A stretch of DNA of 64,000 nucleotides from Pleurodeles waltl (GCF_031143425.1 NC_090450.1:169563486-169627485), one strand, 5' to 3'; shown: positions 1 through 11,621, counted from the stretch's first letter. Numbers and translations are program-made. Notes: a model not told the origin generated them from the letters alone.

Positions 1-398
1 AACCAGGATTTAAGGTACTCTTGTTCAGCGGGACTAACTGGGTCCCAGTAACCGGCCCTTGCTCCATCATGGTCGTCCTGAACTTGTGACTTTGTCCCAA
101 TCTGGCACAATCAGATATTCACACTTGCCGCTTTGTACTTCTCTAAAATTCACTCTATTTTTCTAAATTGGTGTTGGATTTTTCTTGTATTGTATGGTTT
201 CATTTTACTACAGTTTGAAGTGCTGCATGGACACTTTACACATTGCTTCTACATTAAGCATGACTGCTCTCTGCCAAGCTACCAGAGAGTTGAGCACAGA
301 CTAATTTGTGGTTTGGTGGTGCCTCACCCTGACACAGCCTGTGGTTGCTGCTTGACCAGGGCTCATTCTCTAGTAAACCAACAACTCAGTTTCTTACA
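1..398 (+). repeat. Long LTR, 3' portion (copy 1 of 4)
   Basis: This stretch matches, in forward orientation, the 3' part of the repeat at 24395-26956 and, in reverse, those at 33311-35975 and 61961-63410. Shared landmarks are 'ctttacacattgc', 'tgactgctc..tgccaagctacc' and a terminal 'TTTCTTACA' (TTTCTAACA in other copies). The end in ..ACA followed by TTGGTG is what an LTR-to-primer-binding-site junction looks like. The 5' part lies outside the window. No coding sequence was seen. Family assignment to LTR retrotransposons is inference from the ends and the copy number. Confidence 0.6.
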
Positions 399-419
399 TT
401 GGTGATACGCGGTGAGGAT
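399..419 (+). other. Candidate primer-binding site after LTR copy 1
   Basis: TTGGTGATACGCGGTGAGG follows directly on the ..ACA end of the LTR. A TGG-starting site next to the 5' LTR is where a tRNA primes retroviral or gypsy cDNA synthesis. The tRNA was not identified. A short open stretch from the ATG at 571 (MEFDMASMESYSLLNQQP) could be the start of a degraded gag, ending within about 25 codons. Confidence 0.35.
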
Positions 420-659
420 AGGACTTGTTTTTGTGCAGTACCATACAGTGATTTTGTATACACTACCATCCCATTTCTGAGACCAATTCAAGTTATAAAT
501 TCTCCCTGATTGGCCTTTTTGATTTTTAAAAATGTTCTCCGTCTGTTGTGCCTGAATCCACTTCTATGAGCATGGAGTTTGACATGGCAAGCATGGAGTC
601 CTACTCCCTCCTCAACCAGCAACCTAAATTCTCACAAGTTCTTTAGGGTGTTTCGTTTG

Positions 660-3600
660 AGTTGGCATTTTAACCATGTTAGAAATGTCCACTTTATTTT
701 TATTATTCAGTGTGCCTTCTTGCTGTATTTATGATATCCTGTGTATTTGTTTTCTAAGGTACTGAGAAACAAGTTTTTCCTGTCATAACAAATTTATTTA
801 AAGTGTTTATTCTTCTTAGTGTAATGTTTGTGCTCCGGGTCCCTTTATAGGGATTGTAGTAACCCAAAGCGATTTACTTTATTTTATCAATGTATTGGAT
901 GGGGTTGTGCAGGGTTACAATAATCTGCCTTTTACATTCAGAGCTAGTGCATTGAACGTTCATCTGTGGTTGGGAAAGCAAACCTTGTAGAGCTACACAA
1001 CACTAACTCAAGTGAAAAATCATCCAGTTACCAAACTGATATATTCCCCAGATTGTAACAATTAGAGCATTACAAAAACTTTCAATATACTATCCAGACC
1101 CTACTAAATCATTAATTATCAATTGACAACAGTTTAAAGCAGGAAGCTGGGAATATAGACACACAGACAGAACTCAATCAACTGCTTGGAAATCAGTCTA
1201 GGCATGCCATAGAAAAGTCCAATATCAAATGCCAAACAATGTTTCCCTAAAAGGTAAGTTACTGTTGACTTCCAGGAAATTGCACAATGTCAAACCCTTG
1301 GAGTCTTCACTGTTCTGGCATTGCTCAATATACTGACAGGGATGCTGAGTCACATTTGTTAATGTGCCATAATATGCTAATTCCATGCTGTGATTGAATG
1401 TTGTAGTTAATATTTGTCGATCGCAGGTCTGGTTTTTGTGCTCAAAGTGCTCTTCAAATCACAATCTGACAAATGTATGCTATTATTTGATTAGAAACAG
1501 CTTTGCTTTTAAGTTTAACAGTGGCCTCACTTATAAGCGCAATTGCTGATGATAGTGCAGGGAAAGTTCATTTACTGTTTATTACATGTTATATAGCACA
1601 GATACACAAAATCCTGAGGCATATTAAAGTGTGAAATTAAGTAGATGACATAGGTGCATATAATTTCAAGCAGAACAAACTTATCTTCATATATACACCA
1701 TTCATTAAGATTGCAGGATTACAAAAAATCAGGGTAGAATTTCAGTGATATAAACAATCTGTGGAGATGTATTGATTTGTATTGCTGTAACTAGTTATGG
1801 CATAATTTAAACAATAAATATGTGTCCCAGAAGGGAAGAATAATTTTTTTCATAGGGCGGGAGCGGTCCACGGTCCCAGACTGTTTTTGGCAGGGGCTGC
1901 AGTGCAGGCAGCATAACACTACAGTGATCATAGTGTTCCGCTGCACTGTGAGCCTGCACATTAGGCAGTACCTAAATCCAGCTTGGAGGGGCAAGTGGCC
2001 CCCTTCCTTCCCCCGCAGATTCCCATGAAAACAGCATCAATAGAAAAAGCAGAGCTTTGGAGGGAGGTGAAACAAGGTGTGGGAAGACATAGTAGTTTTG
2101 CTAGATGTTAGAGGTAGGGAGACAATGATTTCTGTGGAGATCATGGAATGGGTGCCATGCATATGAAGTCATTATTTGTTGAGCAGGTGCTTCATGAGTA
2201 GATGAGTAGATGTTTATTTTAGAATGATTAGCAAGAACATAAATATATTACTTTATTTCAATGGTTATGTTATTCAACATCTTGAATGTTAAGACGAAAA
2301 ACAAAGTCGCTCATGATAGATTTCTTTTTACAAAGATGGATTTTCATATTCAGAGGATCTTTGCTGAGGAACATTCTCATTCCTCAAGTGATTTTAAATT
2401 TTTAAGCTATGTTTGGTTATTTTCTTCTGAGGCATTTTAAATTATGTAGCCTCAGTTGATGAGTAACTTTGAGTAACTTTGATGCAATGGTTATGTGATC
2501 ATTGTTCTTGCTATTAGTGTCATTGCTCCTTGTAGAATGGATTTAAAAGGGCCAGTCAATTCCTGTTAAGTCTCATGATGAGCTTGTTCCAAATTCTAGC
2601 CAGGGAATGTGCTATCCCTGCATGACTTGTTGAGATTACCTTTCAATATCAAGCCTTTGAGGGATCTCAACAGCCTTAGTAGGTAGTAGAAATTTGTGGA
2701 TTTTTATTCACATATAATTCCATGTTGAGTTTGATGACTAGACTAAATCCTAATGATTGACCACAGGAGATTTTATCTGGGGAAATGCCAAATGTTCACA
2801 AGTTGTCCTGTCAGGCATTATCAGAGGTATTTTTAGGGTCGAAACAGGTATGAAAAATTGCTTTATTTGTGATTCACTTTAAGTATTTCTAGAGTTATAC
2901 CATTATGAATAAATATTACCCCTTGTTTGAGATGGCCAAATAACTTAATGTCATAGATTTATAGGTATGGTTAATTCTTATCTGCATCTTGCTGATAAAT
3001 GATGTCCTGATCATTCATAAGGTCCGATAATAGCTTAAGATACAGTTTGAAGATGATGGACACAAGGATACAACTGCAAGTTAGGCAGAAAGGCAAATGA
3101 GTTGAGGGCAAGGGTGCCACAGATGTCAACCAGTTGATATCCCTTGGTCAGGTAGAACTCTAACCATTATAATATTCCCAGTTCAATCCCTAGTGATAGA
3201 CTTTTCAGTAGAATGCTCTGATCTATGGTATTGACAGATGCTGATATGTAAGAGAGAACAAGGAGGCAAGCTTCTTCCTTGTTCATCTCTTTTATGAATC
3301 CTCTTAAATGTGGTGAATAGGAATGTGCTAAATAGGACTATCCATAACTTGTAAGGAAAAGAACAGACAACCTTCAATAAGGAATCATGCTAGCTATCAG
3401 AGACAAAGAAGACACAATTCTATAGGACATTGTGATCAAAACATAGTGCAGGATTAAATGAGTAAGTTCAAGCAATTTAATATTTCTTCACCATAGAAAG
3501 CTCTAAAGCTTTCAGCAAGAAGATAATAAATACAATGTGTGTATATTTATGTATGTACTTATGTTCTTATATACTCTGTATAAAGCACAGATCTAGATGC

Positions 3601-3754
3601 AAAGCTATGAATTACTGTACAAGTGAAGGAAGAAGTATTTACTATGGAAAATATTTTTGAGTTAAAATAAATATTGCATTATCTTCATTGGACTGAGCAG
3701 CCAAAGGGTGACTGGGTCTCAACTTTTGAGGGTATGAGCTCTGCAGTTAATAAA
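660..3754. other. AT-rich DNA, nothing recognised
   Basis: About 3.1 kb of AT-rich sequence with only short chance open frames and stop codons in all frames. No repeat boundary, tail or recognisable protein remnant was found. Confidence 0.5.
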
Positions 3755-3772
3755 CTGCAGGAGAAGACATTA
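3755..3772 (+). mobile_element. Possible left remnant of Harbinger B
   Basis: The short sequence ending in TTA just left of Harbinger A resembles the Myb1 gene of Harbinger C (minus strand, near 50720-50745). It reads continuously into the sequence just right of A at 9642. This suggests that A landed inside B's Myb1 coding region. Only about 18 bases support it, so B may instead have been truncated here. Confidence 0.4.
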
Positions 3773-3773
3773 T

Positions 3774-3815
3774 GGCCCTCATTATGACATTGGTGGCAAA
3801 TCCTGCTTACCGCTG
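3774..3815 (+). repeat. Harbinger A left terminal inverted repeat
   Basis: Begins GGCCCTCATTATGACATTGG and continues to CTTACCGC. It pairs with the reverse complement of 9598-9638 over about 40 bp with a few differences. Confidence 0.85.
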
Positions 3816-5549
3816 CTGTGACGGCTGCCACCGGGACCCCTGGGAGCAGCTTTGGTGGCTGGAGTCTTCCCCCTCTCCCGCCGGGCACTGGCCAACTTCT
3901 GATGCTTCACAGGTGGGGGACTGCCTGTGCTGTGGCTCCGTGCCACACTGGCTGCCCTGGTGGCCGGTTCACTCCACATTCCAGTGACTACAGGCACCAC
4001 TGGTCCAGGAGATATTGTGGCTGAGGTGCTAGTTCGGGACCTAGGAGACGGACGGGGTGGGTGAGGTGTGGGAAAGAGGTCAAGGGTGGACAGGAAAAGT
4101 TTTTGGGACACACTGGGATGGGTTGCTGGATGGGGTTTGGGAGTGGAGGAAGAGGTGGTGGCTGTAGGAGGTGTAAGTTTGGTGACTTTGGGTGAAGGTG
4201 CATGCACTGGAGGCTGTCATGAGGTGGATGGCTGTTGGGTGGGTGTGTGCCTGCGTTTGTATATCTTCGGAGGGGGCATCACAGACACACTGGGAGAGGA
4301 CACAGGGGACGTGTGAATGGTAGTGGGGTGGTGACTGCACGTGAGCGGGGTGTGGTGGTGGGTGTGCTGGAGAGGGACGTAGTGGCTGTAGAGGTAGTGC
4401 ATGCAGGTGTGAGTGTAGACGAGACTGGGAGGGAGGAGGGAGACGAGAAGGAGGGGGACACAGTGGAGGCAGTGGATGTTGGTGTGTCTGCATGTGTCTG
4501 ATGCTTGCATGAGTGCCTGTGGGATGTGTGGTGCTTATGTTTGCCTGAGCTTCCCTTGGGTGTTGAGGTGTGTGCATGTTGGTCTGTAGGTGTGCTTGGG
4601 ATAGGCTGAGGTACAGGGGATTGGGTCGGGGTTGAGGAAGTTGGAGGGGGGAGGCTAGAGACAGGGACAATGGCTGCCATCAGTGCTGAGGCCAGAGTCT
4701 GAAAAGCTCAGTGAAGGGCCGCCTGACCAGAATGAATGCCCTCCAGGAATGCATTGGTTTGTTGCAACTGCCTTTCTACACCCTGGATGGCATTCAAAAT
4801 GGTAGCCTGCCCAACAGTGAGGGACCTGAGGAAGTCAATGGCCTCCTCACTGAGGGCAGAAGGGGTGACTGGGGCAGGGCCTGAGGTGCTTGGGGTGAAG
4901 GTGATGCCCACCCTCCTGGGTGAGCGGGCACGGGGCAAAGCCTGAGGGGCTGCTGGGAGGGCAGTGCTGGTAGGGGGTCCATGGTGCTGGTGTCAGCTCC
5001 TGTCCCCGCCGTGGTGCTCCCCTCGCCCTCCGTCCCACTGGTGATTTCAGACTCCGTAGTGTCGCCCTCCAGGGCCCTGTGGGATGCAGCTCCCTTAAGC
5101 TCCGGTGCCACTGCTCCTCCGCCTGATGATGCTAATGCACACAAGAACAGGGAGACCAAAAAATGGGGGGGGAAGACACAAGAAATACATGTTGAGTGCA
5201 TGCATTACTGCTACCGTTCGGGGACACGACAGACACAGAAGCCCCCTGCACTACGCCGGTGCAGAGAAGTTATTACCAACTACACCGTCAAACTGATTGG
5301 CCCCCATCCCTACCCTTGCCATGTGGCACATGCATTCACCGCCTTTCATGCACTCTGCACTCTCCCCCCTTCCTTCTTACATCCAGCCCTCTCCACACAG
5401 CCATAGCCCATACAACATGCTCCCTGTGTACTTACCTGTTTTTCTGGAGGACCGTAGAGTAGCGTGTACTGGGGGAGGACCACATCCACGAGTTTCTCCA
5501 ACTCCTCCGATGTGAAGGCAGGGGCCCTTTCCCCAGACACTCGAGCCAT
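3782..5549 (-). pseudogene. P3: second Myb/SANT-like accessory gene of Harbinger A, degraded
   Basis: Exon 1 (5549-5436) starts at an ATG and encodes a helix-like block AFTSEELEKLVDVVLPQY followed by LLYGPPEKQ. It ends at a perfect donor, CAG/GTAAGT. The next recognisable coding, about 5185-4250, has an acidic, Ser/Thr-rich segment, then SEEAIDFLRSLTVGQATI and a long Ser/Thr/Pro tail, in shifted frames. The exon carrying the second half of the SANT fold (present in Harbinger B at 12420-12679) is missing, since only about 250 bp separate the pieces. The acceptor AG before the acidic exon has become GG. The final codons run into the terminal repeat. A DNA-binding role at the element ends is inferred from the Myb/SANT-like fold and from PIF/Harbinger biology. 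Confidence 0.65.
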
Positions 5550-5990
5550 TGTATCTTCCAGACCGAGGTCACAGCAGCACTTGCAGTTTAGGTCCTCTCC
5601 TGTCGAAGATCAGGTATCGAGTGATTGAACAGATAGAAAATGGCAGTCACGTCCCGTACCGTCACCGCCGGCGTACATCGTCATTGGCTCCTGGGACCCA
5701 TAGGGTCCAATGTTAACCAATGCAGGATTGCGCCACGGTCTTCGACCGCCTACCGCGACGGTGTACAGCGCCAGCGCAGTTACCTCACATCCCATTGTCT
5801 CACTTTACAGGTCAGGCAGCTGCCATTTCAGGGGCCCACATGGCTTAATTTTCAACTGCGTCACACGTACCTAGGCCTAGACTCAACACACATACAGGCC
5901 ACCTTTTGTGTATGAATGGTGTTCTGTGTAAACTGTGGGTACGTACCTCTGAGTTGTTTGATTCTGTGCTCGCTGTTGTCCTTCATAGGC
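5550..5990. promoter_or_regulatory. Shared divergent promoter region of Harbinger A
   Basis: This 440 bp gap separates the divergent starts of P3 and the nuclease and is conserved with 11625-12084 (inverted) in Harbinger B and partly with 48569-48833 in C. It has an inverted CCAAT box (ATTGG, 5683-5687) facing two direct CCAAT boxes (5707-5711, 5717-5721). Conservation between copies and opposed CCAAT boxes fit a bidirectional promoter. No transcript evidence is available. Confidence 0.5.
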
Positions 5991-7044
5991 ACCGCCCGCT
6001 GGGACATGTGAGGAGATGGCGGCATCCTCCGGTGTACCGACTGTTGGTGGACCTGTCGACAATGGAGGAGCGACATTTGATTATCACATACAGGCTTGAC
6101 CGTGCCACAATCCAGGAACTGTGAACCCAGTTGGAGCCAGACCTGATGTCAGCAATCCGCCATCCCACAGCAATCCCCACTCAAGTGCAGGTGCTGTCAG
6201 TGCTCCATTTCCTTGCAAGTGGGTCATTTCAAATTACAGTGGCCATGGCATCAGGGATGTTCCAGCCTATGTTTTCCAACGTATTGTCCAGAGTGTTGTC
6301 TGCCCTTCTGAAACACATGTGGAGCTACATCGTTTTCCCTCAGGTGAAGGATTTGCGTACAGTGAAAGGGGATTTGGTACCCCCCCACAGGAGTGAACAG
6401 GTGTACAGAAACCGAAAGAATTATCATTCTATGAATGTACAGATGGTATGTTTGGCAGACCAGTACATCTCCCATGTTATTGCCATGTTCCCTGGCTCAG
6501 TGCATGACGCTTACATCCTGCGTAATAGCAGCATCCCTTATGTGATGGGTCAACTCCAGAGGCCCTGTGTGTGGCTATTAGGTGAGCAAGTAATTGGGAA
6601 TGGTTGTCTGGGTCTGGGGATATCCCTCCAGGTTAGTGCGTGTCTAACAGTTGCCCCTCACTATTTGCAGGTGACTCTGGCTACCCCAACCTGTCATGGC
6701 TACTGACCCCAGTGAGGAATCCCAGGACAAGGGCAGAGGAACACTACAATGAGGCCCATGGGCGAACTAGGAGGGTGATCGAGCGGACCTTCGGCCTCCT
6801 GAAGGCCAGGTTCAGATGCCTCCATATGACAGGTGGATCCCTATTCTACTCACCAAAGAAGAGTTGCCAGATCATCGTGGCCTGCTGTGTGCTTCATGAC
6901 TTGGCTTTGCGACGACAGCTGCCTTTTCTGCAGGAGGTTGGTCCAGTTGGCGGTGTTGTTGCAGCTGTGGAGCCTGTGGACGAGGACACAGATGAAGAAG
7001 ACATGCAGAACAGGGACTCAGTGATCCAGCAATATTTCCAGTGA
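5991..7044 (+). pseudogene. HARBI1-type transposase (DDE nuclease) of Harbinger A, inactive
   Basis: Encodes the PIF/Harbinger nuclease, which cuts and joins the element ends. The N-terminal part reads MEERHLIITYRLDRATIQEL, then a TGA (6122-6124) stands where the other copy (B) has a Cys codon. The frame continues with QLEPDLMSAIRHPT. A 98% readable intron (6582-6670, GTGAGC..TTTGCAG) splits the WLLG/DSGYPNL codons. Exon 2 (6671-7044) holds the second catalytic Asp in GDSGYP and the catalytic Glu in RRVIERTFGLLKARF. Near 6380 an in-frame deletion of about 60 bp removes the block with the first catalytic Asp (IxGTH region). The product would be inactive even if the stop were read through. Confidence 0.9.
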
Positions 7045-7526
7045 GACACAGGTAAGAATACAAACCTGTCTACTACATGTATTTAAACACTACTACCTCT
7101 CTACTGTGTGTCGTTTTCACCCAGTGTTTGGTCACTGAGTTGTCACTTTCCCTTACGATTTCACAGATCTGGGTCCCACTGTGTGATATCTGCTTAGATT
7201 CCTCATGGACTAGAGCTGTGTGACATAGGTACGTTGACATTACAATTGAAAGAGCATTTTGTTACTGCAATTGCTAAAACACTATTTCGAAATCACAGAC
7301 TCCAGATTGTTTTGTGCTTTAAGGGTGTTTATTTAAGTGCTCAATATTGGAGGGGGTTGTAAAATGGTGAGGGGCGATGGTGGAGGAATGTCCATGGCGG
7401 AGTCCAGTCTATTAGTCTCACAGGTGCATTGCCCAAATGGGCATAGGAAGTGGAGCTGGGGCAGTTTAAGGATGGACAGGGTGACAAAGTGGGACAGTAG
7501 GATGACAATCAGGGTGGTCTCATTTC
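7045..7526. other. Convergent 3' region between nuclease and Myb1 in Harbinger A
   Basis: The nuclease and Myb1 genes point at each other across this 480 bp AT-rich gap. No further coding sequence was seen. Confidence 0.5.
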
Positions 7527-9045
7527 TTGGCGGGGGTCTTGGCATCGTGCTCTGTCTTTGTCCTGGATCTCAGGGACCGTTTACAGGGTGGTTCTCCCTC
7601 TGCAGGGGGTGGGGTGCTGGTGTGGTGGTCCTGTGGCAGGGCGTCCTGTCCACTAGCGCCGGCGGAGGTGGTGGGCAGTTCATCGTCCATGCTAGTGTCA
7701 GGGGCCCCTTGTAGTGCCACAGTGTCCCTCATGGTGTTCACAAGTTCCTTCAGCACCCTTAAGATGGTGCCCAGGGTGGAGCTGATGGTTCTGAGTTCCT
7801 CCCTGAAGCCCATATACTGTCCCTCCTGCAGGCTCTGGGTTTCCTGAAACTTGGCCAGTACCGTTGCCATCGTCTCCTGGGAGTGGTGGTATGCTCCCAT
7901 GATGGAGGAGAGGGCCTCGTGGAGAGTGGGTTTCCTTGGCCTGTCCACCCCCTGTCACACAGCAGCCCTCCCAGTTCTCCTGTGTTCCTGGGCCTCCGTC
8001 CCCTGGACTGTGTGCCCACTACCACTGCCCCAAGGTCCCTGTTGTTGTTGGGGTAATGGGTTATCCTGGGTTCCCTGTATTGGTGGACACCCAGCTGATT
8101 GACGTGTCCTGGGGACGGAGGTATGGGCCCGCTGGGTGGGTGCTGAGTTGGTGTTTCCAGAGGGGGAAGGTCTGTGGTAGCCTGTGACTGGGTGAGGGGA
8201 ACCGACTGTCCTGAGGTCCCCGATGGGCCGGGCTGGTCATCTAGATCCAGTCGGACAGAGCTGCTGTCATCACTGTGGGCCTCTTCTGTTGGTAGTGTGG
8301 ACATGTGTGGACCCTCCTGTCTGGTGACGTTGGGTAGGGGTCCTGCAGGGGTATAAAAGGATGGTTATTACATCTGTGTGTGTCATAGTATGCAATGGGT
8401 GGGTGACCGTGTACCCCAGTGTTGCATTCCTATTTGGGACCTTGTGTGATGATGGTTTAGGGGGTTGTAGGGGTATGTGCAGTGGGCATGCTTTAGTGAT
8501 GTGTGTCCATGCTTTGTTGTTGCATGCAGGGCTTGGTGTTGGGATGGGTGGTTTGTGAAGTTGGGACATATGTGAGGAGTTGGGGTGCTGGGGGTGAGGG
8601 TGAGGGTTGGGGTATGTGATAGCATGCAGGTAGGTTGGGGGTTGTAATAGTTAAGATTTGACTTAAGTGAGTCCATTCCTCCACCTACTCCTGCGCGGCC
8701 CTCAGGATGCAGAATCACCAAGACCTGCTCCTCCCATGTTTTTAGTTGTGGGGGAGGAGGTGGGGGTCTGTCGCCAGTCCGCTGAACCGCCAGGTGGTGT
8801 CTGGAGACCACGGAACGCACCTTCCCCCGTAGGTCATTCCACCTCTTCCTGATGTCATCCCGATTTCTTTGGTGCTGTCCCACTGCATTGACCCTGTCCA
8901 CTATTCTTCGCCATAGCTCCATCTTCCTTGCAATGGAGGTGTGCTGCACCTGTGCTCCAAACAGCTGTGGCTCTACCCGGACGATTTCCTCCACCATGAC
9001 CCTGAGCTCCTCCTCTGAGGACCTGGGGTGTCTTTGCCGTGCCAT
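7527..9045 (-). pseudogene. Myb1: first Myb/SANT-like accessory gene of Harbinger A
   Basis: Exon 1 starts at the ATG of 9045 (MARQRHPRSSEEELRVMV) and holds a trihelix-type Myb/SANT domain: acidic helix 1, then ARKMELWRRIVDRVNAVG and RDDIRKRWNDLRGKVRSVV. Such proteins bind the transposon ends and bring the nuclease to DNA in PIF/Harbinger systems. Exon 1 runs into a Pro-rich stretch near 8700; the donor seen in C (GGTGAGT) is altered here. Exon 2 follows the acceptor CCCCTGCAG (about 8342) with MSTLPTEEAHSDDSSSVRLD. A frameshift near 7950 moves to the frame of a coiled-coil-like segment (7948-7700) and a basic tail ending KTPAKK, possibly a nuclear localisation signal. Confidence 0.8.
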
Positions 9046-9597
9046 GGGGTGGTGTAGGTGATGTGTGGGGCGGAGTGTGTGGTGATATGTGTGCTGATAT
9101 GTAGTGGGGTGTTGTGTGAGGTGCGTGGAAGTTATGTGGGTGATGGTGTTGTGTGCCTGTTGATGCTAGCATTGTTGATGGTGGTGTCGCTCACTGTGCT
9201 TCTTTCTCAATTGTTGTCGTAGGGGTTTGTGGGTGATGTGGGTGTGTGTTTTATATTGTATTGGGTTTGTGGGAGTGGTGTGTGTATGTGTATCAGGTGT
9301 GTGTATTTTGAATTGTTCAATGTGGCTGTGTTTCGTATGTGTGTGTGTATTTTGAGCACGACGGTGTGTACCGCCAATGGAATACCACGGTTGAAAGACC
9401 GCAGCGTGGATTCGTGTGCCGTGATAGTGTGGGCGTATTTCTGTTGGCGTGACGGTGGAGGTTTTGTTTTCGCCAGTTTATCACTGACCTTTGGTGTGGC
9501 AGACTTGTGTGGGTGTCTGAATTTTGGCGGATTCTGAAATGTGGCTCATAATAGCTGTGGCGTATTTCCGCGGCGGTGTGTTGGTGGTCTTCTGCAC
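9046..9597. other. Subterminal noncoding DNA of Harbinger A
   Basis: GT-rich sequence with repeated TGTGTG runs between the Myb1 start and the right terminus. It corresponds to 59411-59940 in Harbinger C and may hold transposase-binding sites. Confidence 0.45.
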
Positions 9598-9638
9598 GGC
9601 GGTAAGCGGCTTTTACCGCCAATGTTGTAATGAGGGCC
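9598..9638 (-). repeat. Harbinger A right terminal inverted repeat
   Basis: The reverse complement begins GGCCCTCATTACAACATTGG and continues to CTTACCGC, matching the left end. It is followed by TTA at 9639-9641. Confidence 0.85.
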
Positions 9639-9641
9639 TTA

Positions 9642-10060
9642 ATAATGTCTTGGGGGCTTACCAACAATCCCAAGACAAGATGGGCCAGATCCTTACCAAC
9701 ATGCAGGAGAACAAGCGGCTACCGGAGGAACACCATCAGGTGGCCAGGGAGGATTTGCAGGCCCTTAACACCATCATGGTCTCCATAGCATGGGTGCTGG
9801 CAGATATGGTCAAAATCATGAGGGAATGGACAGCACACCTGCGGGCCCCTACGACTAACCAGCCTAATGACCAGCCCACCACTTCCGCTGCAGCTAGTGG
9901 GCAGGAGGCCCAGTCACAGGACCCACAGGCCACAAGCACCCCTCCCCCTGCAGAAGGTGAACCACCCCGCAAATGTTCCCTGCAACCCAGACAGAAGCCA
10001 GAGACACTTGCCAAGACCACCACCAGGAAAGGAGACCCTTCTGAATGTCCCCCTTTTGTC
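9642..10060 (+). pseudogene. Myb1 C-terminal part of Harbinger B
   Basis: Matches the C-terminal half of Myb1 in A and C: LGAYQQSQDKMGQILTNMQE, then a heptad-like helical segment, a Pro/Ser/Thr linker with PAEGEPPRKCS, and a basic end KTTTRK. In C the codon after TTRK is TGA; here it is GGA, so the frame runs on into 3' untranslated sequence. The DNA-binding N-terminus is absent, cut off at the junction with Harbinger A. It is a fragment and not expected to function. Confidence 0.75.
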
Positions 10061-10502
10061 CCACCCTGTCACCTTGTCCACTTTGAACTGCCTTGGCCTA
10101 TGGCCCCTTGGACAATGGACCTGTGCTACAAACAGACTGGAACAATACCCTGCACTTCCCTCTACCATCACCCATTCCATTGCACTATTCTGTCAATTAT
10201 TTGTACTACAGTAAACACCCTTGAACACAACTTGAGTGATAGTGTTTTAAGTGATGAAAATGTGCATTTATGGAAACAGTCACATCTTGTGCAAATGATC
10301 TGAACACTGTGATAGCATATAATTAATGACCTGTAACTGTCTGTAGTCATCACATCAGTACACAGTTCACCAACATCTGCAAAATGAAAAGCCACAGGTG
10401 ACAGTAAGTTGAGATGCAAAGGTTGTGAATGCCATCCTTCTACAGCCACACAGAAAACATCAATTTCAGAGGAATGGTCAGTTCCACTGTCTCACCTGTG
10501 TG
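10061..10502. other. Convergent 3' region of Harbinger B
   Basis: Noncoding sequence between the ends of Myb1 and the nuclease. It is homologous to 49950-50330 in Harbinger C (shared 'gtgttcagatcatttgca' and 'acagctacaggtcat' in inverted arrangement). Confidence 0.5.
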
Positions 10503-11621
10503 TCATTGACAGTATTGATGTACAACTGATTTTCTGTTGTCCACATCCTCATCATCTGCCTCTTCATCCTCACTGTCCCCAGGGACAACTGCTGCCACAG
10601 GGGCTTTTCCAGTCTCCTCCTCCTGCAGATAAGGTACATGTTGTCTGAGAGCCATGTTGTGCAACATGCAGCATGCCACTACTATCTGGTAGACCTTCTC
10701 AGGTGAGTAGCACAGGGATCCACCTGTTAGATGGAGGCATCTGAACCTGCCCTTCTGGAGGCCAAAGGTCCTTTCAATAATTCTCCTGGTTCGCCCATGT
10801 GCATCATTATAACGATTCTCAGCCCCTGTCCTGGCATTCCTCACAGGGGTCAGGAGCCATGATAATTTGGGTAGCCAGAGTCACCTGCAAGAATTGAGGG
10901 ACAAACATTAGCCTTACACAATGCTATGGGCTTAACACCAGAAGACATACACTGACATAAACTGGGTGGGGAGTCAGGCTCACCAATTAGCCACACCCTG
11001 TGCCCCTGTATTTGTGCCATCACATTTGGGATGCTGCTATTCCTCAGGACGAAGGCATCATGCAGCGACCCAGGATACTTGGCAGTGACGTGGGAGATGT
11101 GGTGGTCCACCAGGCACACCATTTGCACATTGAGTGAGTGGAATCTCGTCTGAGTCCAGAACACCTGTTCATTCTGGTGGGGGGGAACAAACACAACATG
11201 TGTACCTTCAATCGCCCCAATAATATTGGGTATATGTCCCAGTACAAAAAATCCTGTGTTCACAGTGGCCAAATCTTCCACCTGGGAGAAGCAATGTAGC
11301 TTCACATGTGTTTCACCAAGGAAGACTAAACCCTAGCCAGCACAATTGAGAACATTGGCTGTGACATTCCTGCTGCCAAGCCCACTGTTACTTGGAAAGA
11401 ACCACTTGCCAGGAAATGGTCACTGATAGAACCTGCACAAGAGGGGGGATCCCAGTGGGATGAGGGATAGCTGATATCAGATCAGGCTCCAATTGGGCAC
11501 ACAGCTCTGTGATTGTAGGCCGGTCCAGTCTGTAGATGAGTATTATATGCCTCTCCTCTAGTGTAGCCAAGTCCACAATGGGTCTGCACATGGTGCTTGT
11601 CTCCTCTTCCTTTTCATCCAC
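10503..11621 (-). pseudogene. HARBI1-type transposase of Harbinger B, inactive
   Basis: The N-terminal part (11621-11388) includes CRPIVDLATLEERHIILIY; frameshifts separate it from the nuclease core (11305-10984). In the core the first catalytic Asp position reads IIGAIEGTH, an Asp-to-Glu change, where copy C has IGAIDG. A 99 bp intron (10983-10885, GTGAGC..TCTTGCAG) falls just before GDSGYP. In exon 2 (10884-10503) a one-base deletion after GDSGYPN shifts the frame. The catalytic Glu is present in RRIIERTFGLQKGRF. The C-terminal tail is acidic (DSEDEEADDEDVD). The gene diverges from P3 at 12085. Confidence 0.88.

Larger units (their letters stand above)
3773..9638. mobile_element. Harbinger A, full-length three-gene DNA transposon (inactive)
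   Basis: A 5.87 kb element with matching inverted termini and a TTA flank on each side (3770-3772 and 9639-9641), as expected of PIF/Harbinger 3-bp target duplications. Order from left to right: P3 (minus), promoter-like gap, HARBI1-type nuclease (plus), Myb1 (minus), right terminus. P3 and the nuclease are divergent; the nuclease and Myb1 are convergent. All three genes are damaged: the nuclease has a stop and a deletion, P3 a lost splice acceptor, and Myb1 a frameshift. It lies inside Harbinger B, so it is the younger insertion. Confidence 0.9.

Noticed and set aside
4068..4501. Plus-strand frames in Harbinger A
   Set aside because: They are complements of the Ser/Thr/Pro-coding tail of P3.
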